A DNA stretch of 41,051 bases from Planctomycetota bacterium (GCA_026991575.1 JALXBF010000138.1:75099-116149); one strand, 5' to 3'; counted from the stretch's first letter, positions 8,492-17,795 are shown. The notes: generated by a model from the letters alone, not told the origin. Numbers and translations: made by a program.

Positions 8492-9631
8492 TCAGCGGTG
8501 TACGTCTTTGCCGGTGATGCCCGGGTCAGTGGGCCGCCGTTCCGGTTTGGCCGGCTCGGCCGGGGCCGGCTCGCCGTGGGGCAACAACACCACTTTACAC
8601 GCTTCGCCGCGGCTCATCAGTTGCATGGCTTCTTCGATTTGATCGAAACCGATCCGGTGGCTGACCAATGGGCTCAAGTCGATGACGCCGTGCTCCAGCA
8701 ACCAGCGCGTCTTGTACCAGGTTTCGAAGATCTTGCGGCCGTTCAGCGCGCGGACGGTGAGGTTCTTGAAGATCAGGTTCTGGGCCACCTCAATCTCGAC
8801 CGGCTGCGACGGGATACCGAACAGCACGACCGTACCCCCGTTACGGACCGCGCGGAACGCATTGTTGATGGCAGCCGGTGCGCCACTCATCTCAAGCACC
8901 ACGTCGATCCCGTAGCCTTCGTTGGCGTCGATGAGCTGCTGCACGATGTCGCGGCCCCCTTCGGAGTTGATCGGGTCAAACACGGCGGTTGCCCCCATGC
9001 GCAGTGCCAGCTGTCGCCGGTACGGGATCGGGTCACAGGCATACACGTACGCGGCGCCGGAGGCTCGTGCTACCGCCACGGAGAACAGACCGATCGGTCC
9101 ACAGCCCATGATTGCTACCGACTGTCCGGTGATGTCCTGGTACAGCGTCGCGTAGACTGCGTTCCCGAACGGTTCCTGTAGCGTGGCGATGTGCGGTGGG
9201 ATGCGTTTGCGATCGTTATGCCAGATGACCTTTTCGGGAACGGCCACGTAGTGCGCAAAGGCACCGTCGCGATCGATGCCGAGGATTTCAGTACGCGGGC
9301 AGAGATGTGCTTGTCCGGTGCGGCAGTAGAAGCAGCGACCGCACGTGATGTGCGATTCGGCCGAGACATAGTCACCGACTTCGACATGCTCCACCCGCTC
9401 GCCCACCTCCACCACCGTTCCGGCAAACTCGTGGCCGAGCGTCAAGGGGGGACGCACACGCCCACGTGCCCATTCATCCCACTTCCAGATGTGCAGGTCC
9501 GTGCCACAGAACGAAGCTGCCTCGATGCGCACCAGCACCTCGTCCGGCTTGATCCGCGGCACCGGCACCTCGACAACCGTTAAGCCCGGTTCGTCCGCCA
9601 CTTTCCGCACGGCGAGCATGGTCTCAGGCAT
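8492..9631 (-). CDS. tdh: L-threonine 3-dehydrogenase (zinc-dependent MDR family)
   Basis: Medium-chain dehydrogenase that oxidises L-threonine to 2-amino-3-ketobutyrate with NAD. The 379-residue protein has the catalytic zinc ligands C42, H67 and E68 (CGTD; GHEFAG), the structural zinc cysteines C97, C100, C103 and C111, and the nucleotide loop GCGPIG. The segment [14 protein letters not shown] is characteristic of threonine dehydrogenases rather than alcohol dehydrogenases, and kbl follows. The ATG at 9631 is preferred to the frame start at 9676: GAGGTGG sits about nine bases upstream and MPETMLAV aligns with the family N-terminus. First gene of the tdh-kbl-LOG operon. The last 30 residues form a Pro/Glu-rich tail not usual in the family. 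Confidence 0.93.
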   Translation of the reverse strand: MPETMLAVRKVADEPGLTVVEVPVPRIKPDEVLVRIEAASFCGTDLHIWKWDEWARGRVRPPLTLGHEFAGTVVEVGERVEHVEVGDYVSAESHITCGRCFYCRTGQAHLCPRTEILGIDRDGAFAHYVAVPEKVIWHNDRKRIPPHIATLQEPFGNAVYATLYQDITGQSVAIMGCGPIGLFSVAVARASGAAYVYACDPIPYRRQLALRMGATAVFDPINSEGGRDIVQQLIDANEGYGIDVVLEMSGAPAAINNAFRAVRNGGTVVLFGIPSQPVEIEVAQNLIFKNLTVRALNGRKIFETWYKTRWLLEHGVIDLSPLVSHRIGFDQIEEAMQLMSRGEACKVVLLPHGEPAPAEPAKPERRPTDPGITGKDVHR

Positions 9632-10027
9632 GGCAGCGCCACCTCTCGATACGGTCCGTTCCTGGATCGGCTTCACCGCGGCGGTATACAGCCCCCACGA
9701 CCGGCCGAACCGGAATTATTGGCTACGGGCGGAACGGAGTAAAAGTCGGCGCGCTGCGCTGGCCTGCTGGCAGCATACGAATGCCGAACGTGGCGAGCAG
9801 GAACCAGCCGAAAACCCGACAACTGGACAAATGGTAGGATAGAGTGCGGAGGAGGAACCGCACTGCGGAGGGGACGGTACCAGCAGCGGTGGCCAGCGAC
9901 CCCCCACGGAAACGTGTCAGAGATCGCTGTTCTCACGGGTCAGCTTAAGTAGCAGCCACCATCTTGGCTGGCGGGCCGAGAGGTTGTTGCGTGGCCTGTC
10001 CTGCGTCAACCCGCCCTTACTGCGCCC
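9632..10027. other. Divergent intergenic region, tdh / kinase
   Basis: No gene is supported. It must hold promoters for tdh (minus) and the kinase (plus). For the kinase a weak candidate reads CCGACA, 18 bases, TAGAGT, ending near 9847, which would leave a leader of about 170 bases; for tdh no convincing hexamer pair is seen. The kinase ATG has no Shine-Dalgarno. Confidence 0.4.
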
Positions 10028-11413
10028 ATGGCCACAAGAAACTGCCCACGGTGTGACAACCCGCTGCCGCAGTCGGCACTGAAGCCGGGCCAGCGCTTCC
10101 GCTGCCCGAAGTGCCGCGCGCGGTTGCGAGTCAAGGCTCGCCGTGGGGCCAGTACCCAATCGGTCAGCGCAACCAGCGACGGTGGCAGCGTGGAGCGGAA
10201 TGGTTCCCCTGTTGCGCCATCGGCGGCCGACACGAGTGAGGTTGCCGAGGCCAGTCGTAGCACAACGGGCCCGGTGCCTGAGCCAATGCGCCGGTTGCCC
10301 AAGGTAGGGCCCTATCGGCTCATCGCCGAACTTGGCCGCGGTGGTATGGGCGTGGTATACAAGGCGTACCATGAGCCCACGGGGGAGATCCGCGCGCTGA
10401 AGGTGTTGCGGGGCGAAGCGGCCCGCAGCAAGAAGGTGATCGCTCGCTTCGAGCGTGAGGCTGCCGCCGCCAGCTCGATTCGACACCCCCACATCGTGCG
10501 CGTTTACGAGTTTGCGCGGGATCCAGCACGGAAGTGCTACTACATGGCCATGGAATACCTCGAGGGAGGTTCCGTGTCGAAACTGATTCGGAGCCATGGC
10601 AGGATCCCGTGGCCGCGAGTTGTTCAGATTGCCAAGCAGGTCGCCAGCGCCCTGGAAGAACTGCAACGCCGTGGCCTGGTCCACCGCGACGTGAAGCCCT
10701 CCAACCTGCTGCTCGACAAGCACGGCAACGTGAAGCTGGCCGACATGGGCCTAGTGCGCCACGAGGCTGGCGAAGAGGACCATCAGCTGACCACCACCGG
10801 TGCCGTCATGGGCACGCTCGACTACATGGCGCCCGAGCAGATCGTTGACCCGCGTAACACCGACATCCGGTCGGATCTCTACGCCTTAGGTTGTACCCTA
10901 TTCCACATGCTCACAGGCCAGCCCCCCTTTCCGGAGGGGAATGCCTACCAGAAGATTCAGCAACACCTGTCGCATCCTCTACCGGAAATCGGCCCGCTCG
11001 TGCCCGACGTGGCCTCCCCCCTGGCACTCATCCTCAACCGACTTACCGCTAAGGATCCGGCCGAGCGGTTCCAGACCCCCGCTCAATTGATCGCTGCCCT
11101 GGAGACGCTCGAAAAGGAAATGCGCCTTGATCCAAGCAGCGGATCGGTAGCTGTGCCTGAGGAGCTTCGCAACGTGGTCGCACAGGCAGCCGAACAGCCG
11201 ACTGCTGCGCAACGCAGGCAGCGGTGGCGCGACTACGTCGTGCCCTGCCTGATCACCGCCGTCATCGCCCTCGCTGCACTTGCCATTCTCGCGGTCGTCT
11301 CTGGCGGCCAACACGGCACCGGCGACGGGGGGGCCAAGCAGAACAGCACGCCGCCGACGCCCGAACCGACGCACCACGAGGTGCGGTTGCCCAGGGCACC
11401 GTTCAGCCGCTAG
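10028..11413 (+). CDS. Membrane-anchored Ser/Thr protein kinase with N-terminal zinc ribbon
   Basis: Hanks-type kinase of 461 residues. Order: zinc ribbon C6-C9-C26-C29, a Ser/Thr-rich linker, kinase domain about 95-360, one membrane helix about 404-426, and a short polar tail outside. Visible kinase elements: glycine loop GRGGMG (103-108), ATP lysine K125 in ALKV, helix-C glutamate E144, HRDVKPSN (219-226) and the APE triplet (268-270) after GTLDYM. The usual DFG is DMG (239-241); the metal-binding aspartate is kept, and bacterial kinases often vary the middle residue, so it should be active. HRD arginine suggests activation-loop phosphorylation; the loop contains TTT before GAVMGT. No PASTA, WD40 or TPR sensor is present outside, so the zinc ribbon may be the input module. 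The 3' end overlaps the convergent 39-residue gene by 4 bases. Confidence 0.93.
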   Translation: MATRNCPRCDNPLPQSALKPGQRFRCPKCRARLRVKARRGASTQSVSATSDGGSVERNGSPVAPSAADTSEVAEASRSTTGPVPEPMRRLPKVGPYRLIAELGRGGMGVVYKAYHEPTGEIRALKVLRGEAARSKKVIARFEREAAAASSIRHPHIVRVYEFARDPARKCYYMAMEYLEGGSVSKLIRSHGRIPWPRVVQIAKQVASALEELQRRGLVHRDVKPSNLLLDKHGNVKLADMGLVRHEAGEEDHQLTTTGAVMGTLDYMAPEQIVDPRNTDIRSDLYALGCTLFHMLTGQPPFPEGNAYQKIQQHLSHPLPEIGPLVPDVASPLALILNRLTAKDPAERFQTPAQLIAALETLEKEMRLDPSSGSVAVPEELRNVVAQAAEQPTAAQRRQRWRDYVVPCLITAVIALAALAILAVVSGGQHGTGDGGAKQNSTPPTPEPTHHEVRLPRAPFSR

Positions 11414-11529
11414 CGGGTATCGTCCAGGATCCAGCGAACCACCCAGACAATGATCAGAACTACCAGCAGCAGGCCCCAGGTGAGGAAGGCCAAATGTCGC
11501 GGCTTCAGGCTTAACGCCAACAGCTCCAT
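11410..11529 (-). CDS. 39-residue single-pass membrane peptide downstream of copA
   Basis: A small frame not obvious from length cutoffs. It encodes MELLALSLKP, then a polar RH pair, then a strongly hydrophobic helix (about 13-34, ending WVVRWILDDTR). The ATG at 11529 has AGGAG five bases upstream, which is the main support. It lies 54 bases after the copA stop, in the same reading frame, and shares that operon. In size and topology it recalls small accessory peptides such as CcoS or other copper/oxidase-associated membrane peptides, but I see no sequence signature that proves this. It could also be a longer two-helix product if translation began at an upstream TTG at 11562, which has no Shine-Dalgarno. 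Its stop overlaps the convergent kinase stop. Confidence 0.5.
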   Translation of the reverse strand: MELLALSLKPRHLAFLTWGLLLVVLIIVWVVRWILDDTR

Positions 11530-11583
11530 CACTGCTCCTGCCGTCACAGCCAGCCCGAGCAACGCGGCGTTTCGCTGCTGCAG

Positions 11584-13803
11584 TTACCGTACCCGCCTCA
11601 GCCGCAGCGCATTGCTGACGACCGTCACCGAGCTCAGTGCCATGGCAAGTCCTGCCAAAGCCACCGGAACGTAGCCGAACGCAGCTCCCGGGATGAGCAA
11701 CGCGTTGTACGCGAACGCCCAGAACAGGTTCTGAGCGATGATCCGCCGTGCTTTTCGAATCAATCGGAAGCAGGCAAGCACCGGCTCCAGCCCGCGTTTC
11801 AGGACGACCACATCACCCGCTTCCCGCGCAATGTCCGACGCCTCCGCCACAGCTACGCCGACGTCGGCTGCAGCAAGGGCCGGAGCGTCATTAATACCGT
11901 CACCCACCACCGCCAACTGGCGTCCTTCCTTCCGCAAGGATTCGACCCAGGCCGCCTTCTCGTTCGGGGTCATGCCACCACGAGCGTGGTCCTCAGCGAT
12001 GCCAAGCTGCCGAGCAACCTGGCGTACGACCTCAGGGCGATCCCCCGAAGCAATGTAGAGCTCGTAGCCCATCCGCCGGAGTTGCTCGACGGCGCGCGGC
12101 GCCTCGGGGCGCAGCGGATCTTCGAGCAAGAATACCGCCAGCGGCTCCCCATCCAACGCCAGCCAGACCTCCGTGAGCCCGCTGGGCGCTGCGGCGAACG
12201 ATGGCGCCGCGCGGTCGCGGAGCACGAAGGCCCGGCTGCCGAGCTTCACCAGCCGGCCGCCAACCCTCGCCGAGACCCCCTTGCCCGGAAAGTTGATCAG
12301 ATGCTCGGCGCCCGCAGCGTTCGGCTCGACACCCCGCCGGCGGGCGTACGCCACGATGGCCGACGCCAGCGGATGGTTCGCTGCTGCCGCGACAGCCGCC
12401 GCCGACGCAAGCAGCGTGGCCTCGTCCCCCGCCGCGCGCATCTCAACAACCTGCGGCCGCCCCACCGTCAGTGTGCCGGTCTTGTCCAGCACGATGGCCC
12501 GCACGGCGCGCTCCAGCACCGACGGATTCCGTAGCAGGATGCCTAGCTCTGCGCCACGACCGGCGGCTACCTGTACCGCCACCGGTGTTGCCAGCCCCAG
12601 CGCACATGGGCACGCAACCAATAACACGGACCCGGCTGCCAGCAGAGCACGTTCCCAACCGGCAGACCCGACGATCAGGTGCCCGGCCAACGCAGTCAAC
12701 GCGATCGCTAATGTCACCGGTACGAAAATGCCGCTGATGCGATCGGCCATCCGCTCAATCTGGCTCTTGCGCGTCAGCGCTTCCTCAACGGTCTGGGCCA
12801 CTTGATAGATAACCGTCTCGGCACCCACTCGTCGCGTGCGGACGACGATGGCGCCGTCCACGTTCACCGTGCCGGCCAGCACCTGCGAGCCCGGCGCCAC
12901 GGCACGTGGTACCGGCTCCCCGGTAAGCAAAGCCTCCTGGACAGTCGACTGCCCCTCGACTACCTCGCCGTCCACCGGCACCTGTTCGCCCGGTCGGACC
13001 AGCACAAGGTCCCCCGGCTGGAGTTCGAACACCGACACCTCATGTGTCCGACGCCCTTCGTCGAGCCGCAGGGCCGTTTGCGGTGTCAGTTGCAGCAGGT
13101 GCTCGACCGCCTCGCCGGCCCGCAGCGTGGCACGGGCCTCTAGCCAGCGGCCGAAGGCAATCACCGTCAGCAGCAGGCACTGCTCGACAAGGTGTCCCAG
13201 CCCGGCCGGGATGGCTGCATTGCTCAGCATGAACCGGACCGCATGCCAGCTTCCCACGGCAAAGGCCACGCTGGTGCCCAGCGCTACCAGCGTGTCCATG
13301 TTCGCGCGGCGGCGGCGGAGCTGCGCGAACGCACCGCGATAGAACGGCAGCGCAACGTACGCCTGGGCAACTGCCGCGCACGTCAGTGCGAGCGCTACAG
13401 GCCAGATCCCGGTAACGAAGAAACGGCTGGCTACCAAGCACCCGACCACGACAGCCAACAGGGCTGCACCAGTGACGGTGCGCCGCGACCAGGTGCCGGC
13501 CTCCCTGAGGAGCGCGTCCCGGGCGCTGCGGCGCAGTCCATCCGCCACTCGTGCCCGATAGCCAGCTGCCTCCACGGCTCGCACCAACGCCTCGGCAGCC
13601 ACTGGCTTCTGCAGCCGCACGTTCGCCGCACGCGCTGCCAGACTGACGGTAACGTCTTCCACCCCCGGCACATCCCGCAGTGCCCGTTCAATGCGAGCCA
13701 CGCAGCTTGCGCAGTGCATCCCTTCGACGGCTAGGTGCACTTCACGCTCGGCTACCACCGCGGCTGAGTCGGTTTCGTGCCCGTGGCTGGATGTGTCACG
13801 CAT
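11584..13803 (-). CDS. copA: Cu(+)/Ag(+) exporting P1B-type ATPase
   Basis: Heavy-metal P-type ATPase of 739 residues. One N-terminal metal-binding domain with GMHCASC (C31, C34) follows a His-containing leader (HGHE). Then come the membrane helices, TGEP actuator motif, CPC in helix 6 (ACPCALGLATP), DKTGT phosphorylation site, the HP dipeptide (ANHPLASA) and GDGINDAPAL. Helix 7 contains YN and helix 8 reads MALSSVTVVSN, giving the MxxSS pattern; CPC plus YN plus MxxSS define the Cu(+) P1B-1 group. It pumps cytosolic copper outward. The ATG at 13803 is chosen because GGAG lies 8 bases upstream and the copper domain follows at the usual distance; the longer frame to 13911 adds an Arg-rich non-conserved stretch. 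No CsoR or CueR gene is next to it. Confidence 0.93.
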   Translation of the reverse strand: MRDTSSHGHETDSAAVVAEREVHLAVEGMHCASCVARIERALRDVPGVEDVTVSLAARAANVRLQKPVAAEALVRAVEAAGYRARVADGLRRSARDALLREAGTWSRRTVTGAALLAVVVGCLVASRFFVTGIWPVALALTCAAVAQAYVALPFYRGAFAQLRRRRANMDTLVALGTSVAFAVGSWHAVRFMLSNAAIPAGLGHLVEQCLLLTVIAFGRWLEARATLRAGEAVEHLLQLTPQTALRLDEGRRTHEVSVFELQPGDLVLVRPGEQVPVDGEVVEGQSTVQEALLTGEPVPRAVAPGSQVLAGTVNVDGAIVVRTRRVGAETVIYQVAQTVEEALTRKSQIERMADRISGIFVPVTLAIALTALAGHLIVGSAGWERALLAAGSVLLVACPCALGLATPVAVQVAAGRGAELGILLRNPSVLERAVRAIVLDKTGTLTVGRPQVVEMRAAGDEATLLASAAAVAAAANHPLASAIVAYARRRGVEPNAAGAEHLINFPGKGVSARVGGRLVKLGSRAFVLRDRAAPSFAAAPSGLTEVWLALDGEPLAVFLLEDPLRPEAPRAVEQLRRMGYELYIASGDRPEVVRQVARQLGIAEDHARGGMTPNEKAAWVESLRKEGRQLAVVGDGINDAPALAAADVGVAVAEASDIAREAGDVVVLKRGLEPVLACFRLIRKARRIIAQNLFWAFAYNALLIPGAAFGYVPVALAGLAMALSSVTVVSNALRLRRVR

Positions 13804-13904
13804 TCGTCGTCTCCATACTCGGGAGTGGGACGCAAGCCCTTGCCGCACATGAAGTCTATCGCGACTTGCCCCCATGACGTCGCTGGCCCAGATGCGGTGG
13901 GCCC

Positions 13905-13933
13905 TGGACAAGAGCGTGCGAAGACTCTATCCT
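13905..13933 (+). promoter_or_regulatory. Putative sigma70-type promoter of the toroid/beta-helix gene
   Basis: TGGACA (13905-13910), a 17-base spacer, then TATCCT (13928-13933). The -35 is 5/6 and the -10 4/6. Leader about 110 bases before the ATG at 14052. The region is divergent with copA, whose own promoter I could not read. Confidence 0.5.
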
Positions 13934-14051
13934 GCCAGTGTCTGTGACGTGGGCAAACGGCTCGGGGTGCGCGGGCAGCACATCCGGGGGCCGAGCGAGT
14001 ATGAGCCCGAAGCACCCAAGTGCCCCACTTGGGGTTCAGGGAGAGCAGGCC

Positions 14052-16307
14052 ATGAGAACGCATGCCTGGTCACGTGCCCTCATGCACGGTGCACTTGCCC
14101 TGCTGGCTGCTGTTGCGACGCTTGCGGCGCTCAGCGGCCTGGCCCGCGGTGCCAAGGAGGCGGGGGGCCCGGATCCGGAGAAGATACAGGAAGCCATTCG
14201 CCGGGGTATCCACTACTTGCGCGCCCAACAACAGGACGACGGTAGTTGGCGGTTTATCCGCGAGGTTCGCAAGAAGAACAAGAAAGAGGTTGAACGGCGG
14301 CACGACGCGGTCTACGACACCGGGCTAACTGCTCTAGCCGCCCTTGCCATGCTTGAGAACGGCGTGCCAGCCAGCGACCCGGCAATCCGCAAGGCTTACC
14401 GGTACGTCCGGCAAAAGGCTCCTCGCGAGACCAGGACCTACAATCTGGCCCTTTCGATCGTGCTTCTAGAACACCTCGGCAACGCCCGCGACCGCGTCCT
14501 CGTCCAGCAGATGGCCTACCGGTTGCTGGCCGGCCAACTGGACAGCGGCGGCTGGACATATGTCTGCCCCGTGAACCAGCGCCTGGAGCGGGACCCACGT
14601 GAGATCGCTCGCGCCAAGCGGCGTAAAGGCATCGGCGACAACTCGAACACTCAGTTCGCAGTGCTTGGTCTGTGGACAGCTCAGCGGATGCGGGCCTCGG
14701 TCCGCAGCGGATTCGAGCTGGTGGAGCAGCGTTTCCGAAACTCGCAGGCTCCCAAAGGGGGGTGGGACTACAAGAGTACTGGTGAATCGGACACCGCGAC
14801 CATGACGGCTGCCGGCTGCTTCGTGCTTGCCGTCACCTACGTTGCCCGCCAGCAGGCGGAGCTAGAAGGAGCCAGCGAGCCGCAAAGCGGGTTGGCCGGT
14901 CTGATGAAGGACGAAGTCTTTAAGAAGGCGTACGATCGCGTTGCCCAGTTTGCCCGTGGCATTCACCCACGCACCTCGCCATACCTGCTCTGGTCTATTG
15001 AGCGACTGGCCGTCGTGTTGGGAAGCCCGAAGCTGGGGGATGTCGACTGGTATGCGAAGGGGGCGGCCGCGCTGCTGGCTTCTCAGGACAGTGACGGAGC
15101 GTGGCGGATTTCGCACAAGGGGGTTGCAGACACCGCGCTGGCGCTGCTGTTCCTGAGCCGTGGTAACCTGGCCCGCGACCTGAGCTACGCTCTCCAAGGT
15201 GACCCGAACAAGCCATTCATGCGGATCCCCCGCAAAGGCAAGCCGGAGAGCTTCAAGGAATTCGGTGAGCTGGCCAGGCGGCTGCAAGACGGGGACATCG
15301 TCGAAATCCAGGGCAACGGACCGTTCGCGATCGCGGGCCAGGTGCTTAAGGCACGCGGTCTGACGATCCGAGCCGGCAAAGGCTATCGGCCGGTCATTGT
15401 GCGACGCGAGGACCCGCTGGACCATCCGGACTTCGTGCCCGAGATGCGCGCGATGTTCGTGGTCCGCGGCGGCCCTGTGGCGTTCGAAGGCCTCGAGTTC
15501 CGGGTCGATCCGGAATCGCCGGCCAAGCTGCCGTATTCGGCGATTGCCGTGGAAGCCGGCCAGGCCTTCATCACGCACTGCCGGTTTGGCAGTGAGCAGA
15601 AAGAGAACGTCATCGGGCTGGAGCTGACCGGCAGCGCTGCCGCGTCGCTTCAGGACAGCTTCTTCCTGGGCTTCGACCCTAGCATCCTGCTGCGCGACAT
15701 CGAGAACGCGCAGCTGGAGCTGTCCAACTGCTTGATCTTTGGCCGCACCGGCATTGCCGTTCGAACCGAAGAGGTCACCGCACGCTGTGCCATCCGCTTC
15801 GAGCACTGCACCGTGCACGTGGCTGACTCGGTCGTCGACTTCGGCGACTACTGGGGCGTTGCGTCGGTTGATGCAACCTGGAACGTGTTCCGCGCCGAGT
15901 GGCTCAGCAGGCGGTACCGGCCCACCGGGCTGCGGGTGCCGAGGCGATGGCGCGGTGAGGGCAACGCTTACGATGTTTTCCGCTGGGTGGGCGTGGAAGG
16001 ACGGGGCATCCGTGGCGTGCGCGATATGGAATCGTGGCGAAGGTACTGCCAGGGAGAGGACAATGAGAAGTATTCAGCCCGCGTCGAAGCGCGGTTCGTT
16101 ACCACACGCCTGCCTGCCGTTTTCCGGTACGAGATCCGACCGACCGATTGGGAGCTCAAGGAGCCGCGCCTCTTACCCGATGCCCCGGCCGATCTGACCG
16201 TCGGCTGCGATGTGTTCCGCATCGGACCGGGGCCATCCTATGAGCGGTTTCGCCTCGGGCAGCGCTACAGCCGCTGGCGCGCCCAAGTCGCGCATCGGCG
16301 GCCCTGA
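14052..16307 (+). CDS. Exported alpha/alpha-toroid (terpene cyclase/prenyltransferase-like repeat) protein with C-terminal beta-helix
   Basis: 751 residues. A signal peptide (about 1-33, hydrophobic ALMHGALALLAAVATLAALSG) is followed by a region of helical-hairpin repeats of the squalene cyclase/prenyltransferase toroid type (about 40-380): GIHYLRAQQQDDGSW, YDTGLTALAALAML, LLAGQLDSGGWTY, NTQFAVLGLW, KGGWDYKSTGESDTATMTAAG and LLASQDSDGAWRISHKGVADTALALLFLSRG. The repeats with QxxDGxW are clear, but the DxDD acid of squalene-hopene cyclases is not seen, so catalysis is not implied. The second half (about 400-640) reads as parallel beta-helix: short strands such as IVEIQGNGPFAIAGQ, LTIRAGKGYRPVI and VAFEGLEFRV. 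Such fused proteins occur in Planctomycetes with unknown roles. Start supported by GGGAGAG nine bases before the ATG and the promoter at 13905-13933. Confidence 0.85.
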   Translation: MRTHAWSRALMHGALALLAAVATLAALSGLARGAKEAGGPDPEKIQEAIRRGIHYLRAQQQDDGSWRFIREVRKKNKKEVERRHDAVYDTGLTALAALAMLENGVPASDPAIRKAYRYVRQKAPRETRTYNLALSIVLLEHLGNARDRVLVQQMAYRLLAGQLDSGGWTYVCPVNQRLERDPREIARAKRRKGIGDNSNTQFAVLGLWTAQRMRASVRSGFELVEQRFRNSQAPKGGWDYKSTGESDTATMTAAGCFVLAVTYVARQQAELEGASEPQSGLAGLMKDEVFKKAYDRVAQFARGIHPRTSPYLLWSIERLAVVLGSPKLGDVDWYAKGAAALLASQDSDGAWRISHKGVADTALALLFLSRGNLARDLSYALQGDPNKPFMRIPRKGKPESFKEFGELARRLQDGDIVEIQGNGPFAIAGQVLKARGLTIRAGKGYRPVIVRREDPLDHPDFVPEMRAMFVVRGGPVAFEGLEFRVDPESPAKLPYSAIAVEAGQAFITHCRFGSEQKENVIGLELTGSAAASLQDSFFLGFDPSILLRDIENAQLELSNCLIFGRTGIAVRTEEVTARCAIRFEHCTVHVADSVVDFGDYWGVASVDATWNVFRAEWLSRRYRPTGLRVPRRWRGEGNAYDVFRWVGVEGRGIRGVRDMESWRRYCQGEDNEKYSARVEARFVTTRLPAVFRYEIRPTDWELKEPRLLPDAPADLTVGCDVFRIGPGPSYERFRLGQRYSRWRAQVAHRRP

Positions 16308-16477
16308 TCGATCCCCTGTGGGCCCGTACTCCCTGCACGCCACGTGCTGGCAGAGCAACCTCTTTGTCGCCCGGCCCAGGCCTGGCCAGTCGCTCCGCAG
16401 CGTTCCACGGCGCGCTGCAGTAGTCCGGAACGCCCGGTCAGTCCTCCGGCCTGCTGCCACGCCGGCGGCCGCGCTAC

Positions 16478-17758
16478 CTAGTTCCGCTCGATGGCACGAA
16501 TCCAGATATTGCGGTACTCGAACGGGCCCGCGGCCAGTGCCACCGGACCGGTAGACTTCTCCAACCGCTCGCCCACTTGTGGCCCGACCGGTACGCGATC
16601 ACGGATCAGTACGCCGTTATGCAGCACCGTGATCCGGCCTCTCTTGAGCACCCGTCCGTCAGCTCCCACGCGAGGGGCGCGAAACACAATGTCGTAACTC
16701 TGCCACTGGCCAGGATCGCGCGGTGCCAGCGCAACCGTGCCATTGTCCAGGTGCCTCAGCCAGATGTTGCGGAACTGCACCAGGTTGCCGTGGTCCTGCA
16801 GCATCAACGGACCGGCCTGGCAGACGTTGTGGTCCAGTGCGCCGCCGGTTGGTCCACGCAGCGCCACATCGTCGTGCACAAGCACGCCGTTGTGAAACAC
16901 CGTCATCCGCCCCTGTGCCCGTACGTTCCCGCGATCATCACACTCCGGCGCGGTGAACAGAATGTCGTACGTTTGCCACTGACGCGGAGGCCGGCAGGCA
17001 TTGACCAAAGGCGGGTACTGGCCGTAGATCGCCGCGCACTGCCCGGTGAAATAGGTGCGATTCTTGTACGAATCGAGTACCTGAATCTCGTAGCGCCCCT
17101 GCACGTAGACCCCGCTGTTGCCACGTCCCTGACCGCGAGCTCTCGGCATGTACGGGGTTGCGAACTCAACGTGAAGCTGAACGCTGCCGAACTGCGTCTT
17201 GGTGATGATGTTGCCGCTGCCCGGCCGACAGCGGAGCACGCCGTCAACAAGTTGCCACTGGGCCGGTCGACCATCCGGATGAATCCACTCACTGAGCGTC
17301 GTTCCGTCGAAGAGCGCTACGGCGTCGGCTGGTGGAGCAGTGTCGTCCCTGCCAGGCTTGACCACCTTCCCAGCTCCAGAACCGGGCACTTCGTAGCGAC
17401 CGTGTAACCAGACCGGTGCGTGAGTTGCTGACCCGTCCAGTGCGCGGAACTCCACATGAAGCTGCACGTCGCCGAAGGCAACGCGGCTAACCAGCCGCTC
17501 GCCATCCCTGGGAGCACGCAACACGGCTCCGTCAATCTCCCAGCCATCGCGTGGCTGCCAGGCGTCCAGCGACGGATCTTTCCGATCAAGCAGGACGGTG
17601 GCATCGGACGGCGGGCCACCGGGCGGACCAGGATCCACGTACGGCGGCTCTTTCGCACCCTGGGCCAGCGCGCAGCCAGCCAAAATCATCAGGCCGCAGG
17701 CTAGTTCCCCGCAAATCACCACCAGATTCGCCGCTCGGTGCCAGATGCCTCTGCGCAT
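16478..17758 (-). CDS. Exported (likely lipoprotein) DUF1080 protein with one domain nested inside another
   Basis: DUF1080 (3-keto-disaccharide hydrolase, concanavalin-like fold), typical of Planctomycetes surface sugar metabolism. The 426-residue protein has a signal sequence with lipobox LAGC (26-29), although cleavage after ALAQG is also possible. A complete DUF1080 domain occupies about 145-337 (ALFDGTTLSEW, QFGSVQLHVEF, NSGVYVQGRYEIQVLDSY, WQTYDI, FRNIWLR). It is flanked by the two halves of a second copy: 54-123 (LLDRKDPSLDAW, AFGDVQLHVEF, PVWLHGRYEV) and 351-422 (WQSYDIVFRAP, GRITVLHNGV, EYRNIWIRAI). The insertion point lies between GRYE and WQxYDI. The ATG at 17758 has GGAGG eight bases upstream. 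A TACAAT box is at 17796. Converges with the toroid gene; no terminator seen between them. Confidence 0.88.
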   Translation of the reverse strand: MRRGIWHRAANLVVICGELACGLMILAGCALAQGAKEPPYVDPGPPGGPPSDATVLLDRKDPSLDAWQPRDGWEIDGAVLRAPRDGERLVSRVAFGDVQLHVEFRALDGSATHAPVWLHGRYEVPGSGAGKVVKPGRDDTAPPADAVALFDGTTLSEWIHPDGRPAQWQLVDGVLRCRPGSGNIITKTQFGSVQLHVEFATPYMPRARGQGRGNSGVYVQGRYEIQVLDSYKNRTYFTGQCAAIYGQYPPLVNACRPPRQWQTYDILFTAPECDDRGNVRAQGRMTVFHNGVLVHDDVALRGPTGGALDHNVCQAGPLMLQDHGNLVQFRNIWLRHLDNGTVALAPRDPGQWQSYDIVFRAPRVGADGRVLKRGRITVLHNGVLIRDRVPVGPQVGERLEKSTGPVALAAGPFEYRNIWIRAIERN

Positions 17759-17795
17759 CACAACTGCCTCCGGTTCGTCAAAAGGGGACAAACCC

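Noticed and set aside
8372-9181. Open frame of 269 codons on the plus strand opposite tdh
   Set aside because: Fully antisense to a clear tdh gene, with no family motifs or membrane/signal pattern; a product of high GC.
14862-15818. Open frame of 318 codons on the minus strand inside the toroid gene
   Set aside because: Shadow of a supported gene; no ribosome site or domain signature.
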